Shown: positions 48,255-59,239 of the stretch, piece by piece
Layout: every line of letters starts with the position of its first letter
How positions within the stretch are numbered: the first letter of the stretch is position 1
NCBI GenBank assembly: GCA_023052935.1
Contig: CM041294.1
Span: 22,654,635 to 22,718,634 of the forward strand
Origin: Piezodorus guildinii
Lineage: Eukaryota > Arthropoda > Insecta > Hemiptera > Pentatomidae
DNA: 64,000 nucleotides
Direction of reading: 5' to 3'
The notes under the pieces: generated by a model
Told to the model about the DNA's origin: nothing
What the model saw: only the letters and a program-made list of their open reading frames with translations
Databases searched by the model: none
Translations under genes and position numbers: made by a program

Positions 48255-49015
48255 TCTGGTGCGGGCAACACACGACTTTCACCTACCTCCATTTTTAAAA
48301 TCAATGAAAGAATTTTCAAAAACAATTAGAGATAAAATACGTGAAACTATTAAGGAATTAATTGAATTGAATTTATATAGAAACATGTGTTTTATTAAAA
48401 AATCTATTATATTATTATCAAAAATAATCAGTTAGTTTTATGTTCATTTCATCACTCTCTATTAACTTTTAAAAACTTGTTTATGAGATAATATTTTTTC
48501 TAAAATCTTTAGCTTTCCAACGGTATATCATACATGTATATTACTGTTCTTATGTTCAAAAACAAAAAATTTCATTAAAAAAATATTTTTTCTGTTTTTT
48601 CCTTTAGATATTAATAAATTCATTCAATTTATATATTTACCTGTTTTTCATCAGTGATAACAAGATAATATAGTTATTTTTATAGAATCAACAAAATTAA
48701 AGGTACTTTAGACAAAGAAAATTTAAAATATCGGCAATTAAGCCCTATCAGACCATTTTAATCCGAATGAAACCTTTTTAAATTTTAATTAAATTTTACA
48801 TCGATATAGCGAGTTTAATCAAAATTGTCGGAACCGTTTTCGAGAAAATCGAAAAAAGGTGCAAAAAGCATGGTATAAAGTGGCTCTTCTGGTAAGCTCA
48901 TTTTGATGAAAAAAGTTTTGTAACGTCTCGGGCGTATATTTGTCTTAAATATGAAATTTCAGTTTCATAGGACTTACCGTTTCCGCCCGGGAGTTACTAA
49001 ACACACACACACAGA
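48255..49015 (+). mobile_element. Family X copy, 5' part, interrupted by an R1-type LINE
   Basis: Left end tctggtgcgggcaacacacg at 48257-48276, full body, and CA tract at 48998-49013. The expected continuation (cagacctttttgcc) resumes at 50759 after the LINE and runs to about 50820. Confidence 0.85.
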
Positions 49016-50758
49016 TCTGAACAGGATGAATTGTTGTGGACCAGACCCATATCTGCTCCTGATGTACCGCCGGTGACAGCAGAGGAGCTCATCGATATCT
49101 CCAAGAGCCTTAAAATAGGGAAAGCACCGGGTTTAGATGGCATTCCGAACTTGGCACTGATGGTGGCAATAGAAAGCAGGCCAGATTTATTCTTGGAGGT
49201 GTTCAATCGTGCTTGAGTGAGGGATCCTTCCCACGTCAATGGAAAAGGCAGCGCTTGGTACTGATTCCAAAGGTAAGGGAAGTCCATCAGACGCTTGTGC
49301 CTACAGGCCAATATTTTTGCTGGATAATGCTGGAAAAATATTAGAGAAGCTTATAGCTAATAGAATGCAAGAGACATCAGAAGGTGCAGGAGGCCGGTCT
49401 ACATCGCAATATGGATTCCGAAAAGCAAGGTCACGTTGAAGGCTATAACATCGGTAGTAGAAGCAGCGCGTAAAGCTATTGCTGAAAAGAGATGGAAGAG
49501 AGGCGCGAAATGTTACTGTGCGATTGTCACTCTAGATGTTAAAAACGCATTTAATTCCGCTAAATGGAGCTGCATTTTGGATGCTCTACAAAAAATGGGT
49601 GTTCCTGCGTATTTAGTTAGCATAGTCCGTGACTATTTTAAGGATAGAACTTTGATCTATACCACGGATGAAGGATCAAAGACATTTAAGATAACTGGGG
49701 GCGTACCCCAGGGTTCGGTGCTCGGTCCCCTCTTGTGGAATATTATGTATGATGGTTTGCTCCGGATCAGACTACCAGCGGGCACAAAAACTATTGGTTT
49801 TGCTGATGATGTTGCTTTGGTGGTTGAGGCAAAATATAAAGAGGAGGTGACTCTGATAGCAAACCAGAGCATCACGCTCATCCGCAACTGGTTGGCATCG
49901 GTTGGATTGCAACTTGCAGATGGCAAGACAGTGGTCTTACTAATTAGTTGCAGAAAAAGAATGGAGGAGATTGCAATCAGAGTTGGCAATCAGGAGATAC
50001 GTCCCAAGCCTTCTTTGAGGTATCTCGGAGTGATTATTGATCAGAGCCTGAACTTCAAAGAGCACATCCAACGAGTATGTAATAAAGCAGCAAAGGTAAC
50101 TACAGCGTTGTCCCGATTTATGCCAAACGTAGGAGGACCCAGGCATAGTCGTAGATTTTAATATCGAAAGTTGTAACGTCGATATTACTCTATGCAGCTG
50201 CAATATGGGAAAGGACCTTGAATACATTAAGCTATAGACGTCCCATGGTTTCCGTCTATCGTCGCACTATCCTGAAAGCTATAAGTGCTTTCCGAACTGT
50301 CTCTTATGAGGCAGCATGTGTCATTGCCAAAATGCCACCAATAGAGCTGATCGCTGAAGAGCGGAGACGCTCATATAACAGAGCGTGCCGTATTTCCAGG
50401 ACTGAGGAGAGAATGGAGACATTTCGAATATGGCAGGATCGATGGGATGCTGCAACGAAAGGAAGGTGGACCCACAGGCTGGTTCCCCAGATTCAACCCT
50501 GGGTCACAAGAAAGCACGGTGAGATAGACTTCTACCTTACTCAGTTCTTAACGGGACATAGCTGCTTCCGTGCCTATCAGTATATGTTCAAGTTGGACGA
50601 TACAGGAGAATGTCCAGTGTGCCCGGGAGTAGAAGAGAGTGTGGCCCATGTTTTCTTTTGCTGTACCCGCTTCCAGGGAGAGAGGGAAAAGTTCAAGAGT
50701 ATCTGTGGCGCTGATCCAACGGCCCATAATATCATTAAACTAAAAAAAAACAACAAAA
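49016..50758 (+). mobile_element. R1-clade type LINE, 5'-truncated, in a CA repeat
   Basis: Reads GKAPGLDGIPNLAL, YRPIFLLDNAGKILEKLI, QYGFRKARS, IVTLDVKNAFNSAKW, GVPQGSVLGPLLWN, GFADDVALV, LRYLGVIID and a C-terminal zinc-knuckle-like CPVC...H...C with HVFFCCTRF. That combination is typical of R1/LOA-group ORF2. Stops at 49214-49216 and near 50159, and a frame change near 49437. Ends in an A-rich tail at 50741-50758. No endonuclease domain; a broken copy. Confidence 0.85.
49436..50161 (+). pseudogene. R1-type reverse transcriptase, longest open piece
   Basis: 241 codons covering RT motifs A (LDVKNAFNS), B (GVPQGSVLGP), C (FADD) and E (YLGVIID). The downstream piece 50159-50745 continues with HSCFRAYQYM and the CPVC zinc motif. 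Confidence 0.8.
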
Positions 50759-50829
50759 AAAACAGACCTTTTTGCCGGGCTTGGTTATTTGGACTCAGGG
50801 GACCCTAAAATGTTTATTTCCGTAAAGGT

Positions 50830-51100
50830 TAAAAATGCATGGTGTAAAGTGGCACTTCTAGTCGGCCGATTTTGATGGAAAAGTTGCTGGAACATCTAAG
50901 GCATATACGCTCTTAAAATATGAAATTTCATTGTGACACACTCTGTCATTTTCGAACTAGACACACACACAGAACTTTTAGCGGGACTTGGTTGTTTTGA
51001 CTTAGGAGACCCTAAAACATGTATTTCTGTTGAAAACTGAAATTCGAACGTTTTCACGATTGCAATACTTTCCCTTACTATATATAGTAAGTGAAAGTAA
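50830..51100 (+). mobile_element. Family X fragment (second 3' end)
   Basis: Begins in the body (aaaaatgcatggtgtaaagt), passes cacacacacagaactttt and ends tactatatatagtaagtgaa. It follows a broken family X end at 50759-50820, so two copies are joined. Confidence 0.8.
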
Positions 51101-51734
51101 AAATTATTATTAAAATTAATGATTTATTTGTTAGCCATTCAATTCAAAACTAATAGCAAAACAGTCTTTCTTTCGTGAGATCTTCAAAATAAACTATAAA
51201 TTCTACTTTAATTTATGTGATATTCAAATGGATTTCCAGGAAGACCTAATATCGCGGATGATAGTCACCTCGTTCAATAAGTCCTCGACCACCATATGTA
51301 GTGATCAATTTACTATCATATTAATTTCGTCAATTCTACTTCGGTAAATTAAATATATTTCAATGCGAATAACTTTTCTAATGATTACTACTAACTATAG
51401 AAGAACTTAGATAAGTAAAAAACTTAGATTATCTACAGAAATCAATCACAATCATTAATCTGATAAGTAGCTTTAATAATTAACCCAGAGTAAGGGATTA
51501 AAGAACCTTGAATTATTTAATACGGTGAGGAGCTTTACCGATTCTTCGAGCCTTCAATGAAAACAAAGAGATCCGTTCTCCGATAACACACAATGAGAAC
51601 AATGGAATAGAACGAGAGGTAGGCATTTGTTTTAATTAATAGTGTAGCGGAAATCTAACGGTATGATAAAATATTAATTATTTTTGGAGCAAATATTTCA
51701 TTTTCAGAGCTATTATGTATTAAAAATGGTTAAC

Positions 51735-51995
51735 AAATCTAGTACGCGCAAGACAACACTTTCACTTACCTATTTAAGTACTTTTAAATAAAGTTATATT
51801 TGAAAAAAGTAATCACATATTACTTCGATGGAAACAGGTTTAGACTAAATAATCTAACAATATAAATTATATTTATCTAGTTTTATCCTCTTTTCACCAC
51901 TGTCCGTTTCCCTATACAACTTTTTGTATAAGATAATATTTTTTCTAAAATGTTTAATTTTCCAAAGGCATCTTATACATATATATTACTGTTTT

Positions 51996-52051
<56 letters not shown>

Positions 52052-52420
52052 CCACCAGTTGGTTATAAAATTCGTTCAACTTAAATATTTCCCCTTTTTT
52101 TTATCAATGCTAACAAGATGATATTTTTTTTCGAATCAAAAGAATTAATGGGTCTTGTATCCTTAATTAATTACAAAATTAACTATCCTTACTTGCAAGG
52201 AAGAAAATACGGGCATTTAACCGTATCAGACTATTTAAATCAAAATGAAACATAGATGATATTAAATCCCACAACATCGAAATAAATCGATTTTTTTTAT
52301 CAAAATCTTTCAGGAAATCCTAACGAGTTGCAAAATGCATTGTTTAAAGTGGCTCTTGTTGTTTACCAATTTGATTACATTGGATTATTAAAGAGTTACT
52401 GTTACATCTCCGGCATATGC
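51735..52420 (+). mobile_element. Family X, 5' part, diverged, with A49 tract
   Basis: Left-end variant tctagtacgcgcaagaca with actttcacttacc, body with a long A tract at 51999-52047, ending near 52420 against an inverted SINE-B. Confidence 0.7.
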
Positions 52421-52426
52421 TACTAG

Positions 52427-52583
52427 TGGGAGTCCTAAATTTTGCCTAACCAGGTTTTATTAGGATAGGGATCTTTAACGAGTACCTGACATCGCACAGG
52501 CTCGGGACCACCTTTTAACATCCCCTCCGAGGGACGGCATAACTAAGGATTTTTTACTCCCATTAATAAATCCTAGGGCCGTA
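52427..52583 (-). mobile_element. SINE-B fragment
   Basis: Inverse of the SINE-B body (aggactcccac, aggtactcgttaaagatc, ccgtccctcgg). Head missing. Confidence 0.82.
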
Positions 52584-53197
52584 GTGTGTTACTGTTTCTT
52601 TATAATTGTATTTTATATTTCTTATGTATTATATAATTTTTTTTGCTGTTTAGTGTGTTACTGTTTCTTTATAAAACTGTGTTATATTAATTTTTATTAC
52701 AATTAAGATTAGTTTGAATGAATAATTGTATTATTAGGTTCCTTTAATTAAAATGATCCTTTTCATTCAACTTATTTTATTTTCTTATTTTTTTGTCCCT
52801 ACGTTTCGGCTCTTTGCCATTCTCAAGGGATCTACAAAAAACATTTATTTTAAAATTAAAAGATACACAACATTATTTTTTAAAATTCTTATAAATCAAT
52901 TTACATACCTCTTTATACTCCTTTATACACTCTATACAATATATAGATATATATTTTGTCATAATTGAGTAAAATAAAAATTAAAACTATTATAGGCTGA
53001 CCAGCCCTGTCCTGGTTGTTATCATCTACTGGATTAAAGAAATCTATTCCCTCACTCTTAACTATTGATATCAAAACTAATATACACACATATATTGTTT
53101 TATTATCTCCTCCTCAGTCAAGTCTACATTTATTTTCACAGCCAAAAATTTTTTCTTTTAAAATTCTTTAATAAATTATTACCATACATAAACATAT

Positions 53198-53267
<70 letters not shown>

Positions 53268-53275
53268 ACCCACAT

Positions 53276-53324
<49 letters not shown>

Positions 53325-53445
53325 AACAAATATATTAATATCCAATTAAAAACAAGATAATTTACCTAACCATAAAATTCCAAATATTATTCTATTATAT
53401 TGTTATTTAAACTTTATTCCAGAAATTCCATTTATTTAAATTATA

Positions 53446-54648
53446 CTACTTATTAATTTTGCTCAAAATCTCAGCATAATGGTCATTCAAATTCTTTGTG
53501 TCTGTTTTGTAATTTATACTGTAGTTAATGTTTTCTGATATATATATTGCCTCTAAAATTTTTCTTCTAAAATCATTACTTTCTTTATGTATTACTATAG
53601 TATTTTCAAAGTCAAATTGGTGTTTTTTATTTATTACATGTTGTACTAAAGCAGTCTTATTACTATCTTTTTCTTTATTTTTAACATCATTTTGGTGTTG
53701 ATACATCCTATCCTTCAAGAACTGTTTTGTTTCACCAATATATACTGCAGGACAATTTACACATGGTATTTTATATACCATTCCAGATTGGGAGTTTTTT
53801 TCTATTTTATCTTTTAGCTCACTATAATATTTTTTTATTTTGTTTCTTGGTTTGAAGGCAAAAGTATATTCTTCCATATCATATAATTTGAAGGATTTTT
53901 TTATTTCTTCAGAAAGTCCCTTTATATAATTGCAGCTTTGGAATTTTTGGGTTGTCTTTAATTTGTTTATTTTTTCACCATTGCTATTATTTTTATTTTT
54001 AGTTCTAATATTCAATTCCCATATGGTTTTTACTATTTTTTTGGGGTAAAAATTTTCTGAAAAAATTTGAAAAACCTTTTCTTTGACCTTATTTAATCTT
54101 TCATTATCTGTAATTGTGATAACTTTTTTGCAAAAATTGTTTACTATATTGTACTTCATATGATACGGATGACATGAAAAATAGTTAAGAATTGTGTTAC
54201 TACAAGTTTCTTTTTTGGCCCATTCTGTGCTGATTCTTTCCTTTTTTCTAATCAACATCATATCTAGAAATCTTAATTTGCCTTCTTTTTCTATTTCCAT
54301 AGTAAACTTCAATCTTTCATGGTAATTATTAAGAGCTTTTAGGAAATCCCCTACTACATTCTTTTTTATTATGCAAAATATGTCATCAACATATTTTACT
54401 AATAACTTTACTTTTATACCTGAATTTTTTAAAGCATTATTAATTAATTCATTCAATACCATACCTGACAAATATACTGATAAAACCCCACCCATTGGTA
54501 AACCAAATAATTGCCTATATATTTCACCTTTATATTTGAAAATTCCATTTTCGCAGCAAAGTTTTATCCCTTCCAGAAATATTTTTTTGTTTTTTATATC
54601 AGTATCCAATTTTATTTCTTCCCATTTATCTTCTATTATTTTATACAT
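53446..54648 (-). CDS. Penelope-like RT (motif B onward) + GIY-YIG endonuclease
   Basis: 400 codons. Residues about 46-65 read RQLFGLPMGGVLSVYLSG (RT motif B); YVDDIF (motif C) is at about 85-90. The GIY-YIG nuclease at about 288-330 has MVYKIPCVNCPAVYIGETK, with the CxxC insertion preceding YIG that is usual in Penelope proteins. Full-length family members have roughly 800 residues, so the N-terminal half and RT motifs 1-A are missing. Intact frame, so a young copy. Confidence 0.92.
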   Translation of the reverse strand: MYKIIEDKWEEIKLDTDIKNKKIFLEGIKLCCENGIFKYKGEIYRQLFGLPMGGVLSVYLSGMVLNELINNALKNSGIKVKLLVKYVDDIFCIIKKNVVGDFLKALNNYHERLKFTMEIEKEGKLRFLDMMLIRKKERISTEWAKKETCSNTILNYFSCHPYHMKYNIVNNFCKKVITITDNERLNKVKEKVFQIFSENFYPKKIVKTIWELNIRTKNKNNSNGEKINKLKTTQKFQSCNYIKGLSEEIKKSFKLYDMEEYTFAFKPRNKIKKYYSELKDKIEKNSQSGMVYKIPCVNCPAVYIGETKQFLKDRMYQHQNDVKNKEKDSNKTALVQHVINKKHQFDFENTIVIHKESNDFRRKILEAIYISENINYSINYKTDTKNLNDHYAEILSKINK

Positions 54649-54659
54649 TTCTGGAAGGG

Positions 54660-55782
54660 ATAAAACTTTGCTGCGAAAATGGAATTTTCAAATATAAAGG
54701 TGAAATATATAGGCAATTATTTGGTTTACCAATGGGTGGGGTTTTATCAGTATATTTGTCAGGTATGGTATTGAATGAATTAATTAATAATGCTTTAAAA
54801 AAATTCAGGTATAAAAGTAAAGTTATTAGTAAAATATGTTGATGACATATTTTGCATAATAAAAAAGAATGTAGTAGGGGATTTCCTAAAAGCTCTTAAT
54901 AATTACCATGAAAGATTGAAGTTTACTATGGAAATAGAAAAAGAAGGCAAATTAAGATTTCTAGATATGATGTTGATTAGAAAAAAGGAAAGAATCAGCA
55001 CAGAATGGGCCAAAAAAGAAACTTGTAGTAACACAATTCTTAACTATTTTTCATGTCATCCGTATCATATGAAGTACAATATAGTAAACAATTTTTGCAA
55101 AAAAGTTATCACAATTACAGATAATGAAAGATTAAATAAGGTCAAAGAAAAGGTTTTTCAAATTTTTTCAGAAAATTTTTACCCCAAAAAAATAGTAAAA
55201 ACCATATGGGAATTGAATATTAGAACTAAAAATAAAAATAATAGCAATGGTGAAAAAATAAACAAATTAAAGACAACCCAAAAATTCCAAAGCTGCAATT
55301 ATATAAAGGGACTTTCTGAAGAAATAAAAAAATCCTTCAAATTATATGATATGGAAGAATATACTTTTGCCTTCAAACCAAGAAACAAAATAAAAAAATA
55401 TTATAGTGAGCTAAAAGATAAAATAGAAAAAAACTCCCAATCTGGAATGGTATATAAAATACCATGTGTAAATTGTCCTGCAGTATATATTGGTGAAACA
55501 AAACAGTTCTTGAAGGATAGGATGTATCAACACCAAAATGATGTTAAAAATAAAGAAAAAGATAGTAATAAGACTGCTTTAGTACAACATGTAATAAATA
55601 AAAAACACCAATTTGACTTTGAAAATACTATAGTAATACATAAAGAAAGTAATGATTTTAGAAGAAAAATTTTAGAGGCAATATATATATCAGAAAACAT
55701 TAACTACAGTATAAATTACAAAACAGACACAAAGAATTTGAATGACCATTATGCTGAGATTTTGAGCAAAATTAATAAGTAG
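54660..55782 (+). pseudogene. Second Penelope-like ORF copy, one-base frameshift
   Basis: Same protein as the minus-strand copy, but an A6 run is A7 here (54797-54803). This breaks the frame between motif B and YVDDIF; the open frame resumes and is continuous from 54916 to 55782 with the GIY-YIG part identical. Either a real indel or an assembly homopolymer error. Confidence 0.88.
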
Positions 55783-55903
55783 TATAATTTAAATAAATGG
55801 AATTTCTGGAATAAAGTTTAAATAACAATATAATAGAATAATATTTGGAATTTTATGGTTAGGTAAATTATCTTGTTTTTAATTGGATATTAATATATTT
55901 GTT

Positions 55904-55970
<67 letters not shown>

Positions 55971-55978
55971 ATGTGGGT

Positions 55979-56032
<54 letters not shown>

Positions 56033-56514
56033 ATATGTTTATGTATGGTAATAATTTATTAAAGAATTTTAAAAGAAAAAATTTTTGGCTGTGAAAATAA
56101 ATGTAGACTTGACTGAGGAGGAGATAATAAAACAATATATGTGTGTATATTAGTTTTGATATCAATAGTTAAGAGTGAGGGAATAGATTTCTTTAATCCA
56201 GTAGATGATAACAACCAGGACAGGGCTGGTCAGCCTATAATAGTTTTAATTTTTATTTTACTCAATTATGACAAAATATATATCTATATATTGTATAGAG
56301 TGTATAAAGGAGTATAAAGAGGTATGTAAATTGATTTATAAGAATTTTAAAAAATAATGTTGTGTATCTTTTAATTTTAAAATAAATGTTTTTTGTAGAT
56401 CCCTTGAGAATGGCAAAGAGCCGAAACGTAGGGACAAAAAAATAAGAAAATAAAATAAGTTGAATGAAAAGGATCATTTTAATTAAAGGAACCTAATAAT
56501 ACTGTGTTATATTA

Positions 56515-56704
56515 TTTAAGTATTGTATTGTATCATACTGTGTACTGTTACTGTTTGTTATTGTACTTTTATTGAATTGCCGCAGGTGAACTACTTTCCC
56601 ACACACGGGCTCGCCTTAGTGGGATAGTGACTTCTACTTGCACTGCAATATGTCTGTGTTTTGATTCAAATAAAGAAGTTTATAAAAACAAAAAAAAAAA
56701 AAAC
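56515..56704 (+). other. 3' end of an unidentified poly(A) retroelement
   Basis: Ends caaataaagaagtttataaa and an A tract at 56690-56702. The part before the Penelope insertion probably continues at 52584-52689 (gtgttactgtttctttata repeated). No coding part seen. Confidence 0.5.
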
Positions 56705-56789
56705 CCTAGGTTTGAAAAATAAAGCTGGAACTTGATATGAAATTTTCATTATCTTTAAGTAACAACTAGTAAACAGTTCCATTTGTTTG

Positions 56790-57005
56790 TTTATTCATTA
56801 AACGTCAAATTATGCTTCTGTGGCTAATCTACAGTAGTCCCAAATTTCGCCTGTCCAGATTTTAATTAGGATATCTTTACCGAGTAAATGCATCACATAG
56901 ACGTTTTTACGCCCCCTTCGATAGACGCCATAACTAAGGATTCTTTACTCCCATAAAAAAATCCAAGGGCCAACTGCCAGATTTGAACCCGCTATCTCGG
57001 ATTAA
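56790..57005 (-). mobile_element. SINE-B copy, diverged
   Basis: Inverse of the SINE-B body and B box (gatttgaacccgc at about 56981-56993). Strongly diverged in the middle. Confidence 0.75.
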
Positions 57006-57486
57006 AATTTCCGTAATTTACCGCGTCTGGTTGTGGTGAGAAGCAGGATAAGAAGTAGGGAAAACTAATTTCTAGAGAATTTTCGAGAATGTATCTAAAA
57101 ATATTACGTTTATCGTACATGTTGAAAAAACAAAGTTAAAAAAAGAAATGTAATTTTATAATTATGATTCTATCCATTTTATCGTTCAGAGAAGTGGTCA
57201 CGGAGATATTTGACCTATAAAATTGGTAGGTTCTCCACTCTCAGCAAAAATACTCTTAACACCATCAAGTTGCAGACCTACAGATGAACATTGGAATTAG
57301 AAACAAAACATTGAGCAATCAATTTCAAACTCAGTGTTGATCTTCAATTTCATTTTGTTCGGAGTATTTGCTATGATCTTATCAATAAAGGAGATGCACA
57401 GTAGTAAATGCAACGACTCTCAGCAGCCAGTCGTGGCATATCCTTGTTTGTTTATTTGATTATGCTACTTTGGCATATCGGACGAG

Positions 57487-57692
57487 ACCGCAGTGGGAGT
57501 CCTAAATTTTGCCCATCCTGGTTTAATTATAAAAGGGATCTTCAACGAGTACTTGACATTGAACAGGCTCGGAACCACCGTTTTACTCCCATTAAAAAAT
57601 CTTACCACCTGCGGGTTTGAACCCGTGACCTTTGGCATAGGAGGCTGTTATGCTAACCTTCCAGCTACAAGTGATCCCTTTTTTTATTTTAA
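57487..57692 (-). mobile_element. SINE-B copy with internal deletion
   Basis: Inverse of the head (gcgggtttgaacccgtgacc, ggcataggaggctgttatgc, aagtgatcc) and of the tail block (agtgggagtcctaaattttg). Part of the body between them (the ggggacg segment) is deleted. Confidence 0.85.
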
Positions 57693-57769
57693 TTATTTTA
57701 TAGATTACTCATAGTAATATATTTTCTCTTTTTGTCGTTTTTAAACTCATTTATCTTGGCCAGATGTGA

Positions 57770-57850
57770 ATATTTTATTATGTTAAATTTCATGTTATTC
57801 TTAGGAGACTTATTCCCAGAATAAAGTGTGTTTTCTTCTTCTTCTTCTTA
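57770..57850 (+). repeat. LINE-L type 3' tail with (TTC)n
   Basis: Reads ggagacttattcccagaata followed by a TTC microsatellite; the same hairpin tail as LINE-L and SINE-A. Confidence 0.6.
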
Positions 57851-58271
57851 ATTATTCGAACTATAAAAATACATATCAAACTGCAATTTTAGGTTTAAAA
57901 GAAAAGCTTTCAGGATACATATTTTCTTGAGTAGAAGTATTCCCTCTTATATGAAGTATTCTCTCGATCTATAGCCTCTTCGTTGTTACTTAACTGACAT
58001 TCTTGATGGATCAGATAGATTATGTCATAAAAAAAAAATAATAATAAAATAAAGGATATTCTGGAGCGAGAGGAATAGTCCAGGAGGATGAGAGAGTATT
58101 GGAGTTGAAGGAAGGCGGAAGTTTTGAGGAGGAATTAGTAATGGTATTCCCGTGGTCCTTGCAGGCCAATTTGTGCAAAAAATAAAATAAATAATAATAA
58201 TAAAATAAATAAATTAAAGTAGAAACTCCTGTGCTAATACAGCTCCTGAAAAGTCTTGTGTTCAATTAATA

Positions 58272-58770
58272 TTGGGTTGTGTCACAAGAAATGTCCGTTT
58301 TCAAGGTAAAGATTTTTTATTAAAAATACGATATGAAAACAAGATAATTTTATTCGAAGTATTTACCTTCTTTTTCTACACATTTTTCCCAACGTGACAC
58401 CAACTTTTTTTATCCCAAACTCTGAGCTTTGAAGTGAAACAAAATCTGAAAACGCACTTTTCACTTGATCACCATTTTCAAAAAGTTTTCCTTTGACGAA
58501 GTTGTCTAAATTCCTGAACAGGTCGTAATCTGTTGGAGACAAGTCAGGAGAAAATGGTGGGCGCGGAAGAACTTCGTAGCCCACTTCTTTCAATTTTTGT
58601 ACGGTATGTTTTGAAACATGGGGTCTTGCTGCCGCTCAGTGAGATCATGAGGTAGCCATGTATCGAGCTTTTTTACTTTTCCAATACACTTTAAATGTCT
58701 GGAAACGGTAGATGCACTACCCGATCTGTTGACGGACGGAGGTCTTCCTCGATTAGAGGATTAGTAACTG
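58272..58770 (-). mobile_element. Mariner fragment (3' part of transposase)
   Basis: Terminal TTGGGTTGTGTCACAAGAAA at 58272 is preceded by TA. The minus frame 58593-58363 encodes GYEVLPRPPFSPDLSPTDYD (third catalytic Asp) and FRNLDNFVKGK. Farther up, HDLTERQ is visible. The other terminus was not found. A different mariner lineage from 60304-61088. Confidence 0.85.
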
Positions 58771-58984
58771 TTTACTTTAAATATATAAACATTCGGAAGA
58801 AAACAACATAGACCTGTAAAATCCTTTATAATTAAAATTATAATTATAAAATTATATTGTGACACCTTCATCTACTCATGTTTTCAACCATTCAGTCCTT
58901 AATTTTCATAAAGTTGATAGCTTGAATAATATATTTTTTAAAAATAAGACATAACTTTTATTATTACGCTGTGTTTAGAAGATA

Positions 58985-59060
58985 CTATTGCTTTTATGAA
59001 TAGAATAGAATAGAATATACTTTTATTGCAATCGGGGATTTCCCCATACAATAAATCATA
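58985..59060 (-). repeat. Retroelement 3' tail with (ATTCT)n
   Basis: The minus strand reads ggggaaatccccgattgcaa, taaaagtatattctattcta; a hairpin before a microsatellite tail typical of a LINE end. A TA tract lies at 59109-59166. Confidence 0.5.
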
Positions 59061-59108
59061 TTTTTATATACTGTTTTCAACTTTTTGGTGTAACAAACTA
59101 AAGAAAAC

Positions 59109-59180
<72 letters not shown>

Positions 59181-59239
59181 AAATATATGTACATAGTCAT
59201 ATACGAGTACAATAAAAAATTATATTTAGCCACCAAAAA

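Larger units (their letters stand above)
52690..56500. mobile_element. Penelope-like element: two truncated copies head to head
   Basis: Arms of about 1.85 kb are inverse copies: left about 52729-54580 (coding on minus), right about 54647-56500 (coding on +), with a 66-bp centre belonging to the minus copy. The whole unit is flanked by ACTGTGTTATATTA at 52676-52689 and 56501-56514. The minus copy carries 39 extra bases at its 3' end (52690-52728). CA and TA microsatellites in the 3' UTRs differ in length between arms. Inverted truncated partner copies and a one-sided extension of about 35 bp are known for Penelope-like elements. Confidence 0.9.

Noticed and set aside
53065..53349. Open frame rich in His-Thr and Tyr-Ile
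   Set aside because: Translation of CA and TA microsatellites in the Penelope-like 3' UTR; the same artefact occurs at 55890-56165.
52690..56500. Assembly artefact from a palindromic chimeric read
   Set aside because: A single 14-bp duplication brackets the pair, one arm has a unique 39-bp extension, and the microsatellites differ between arms. A folded read would give mirror-identical arms and no such duplication. Still worth read-level confirmation.
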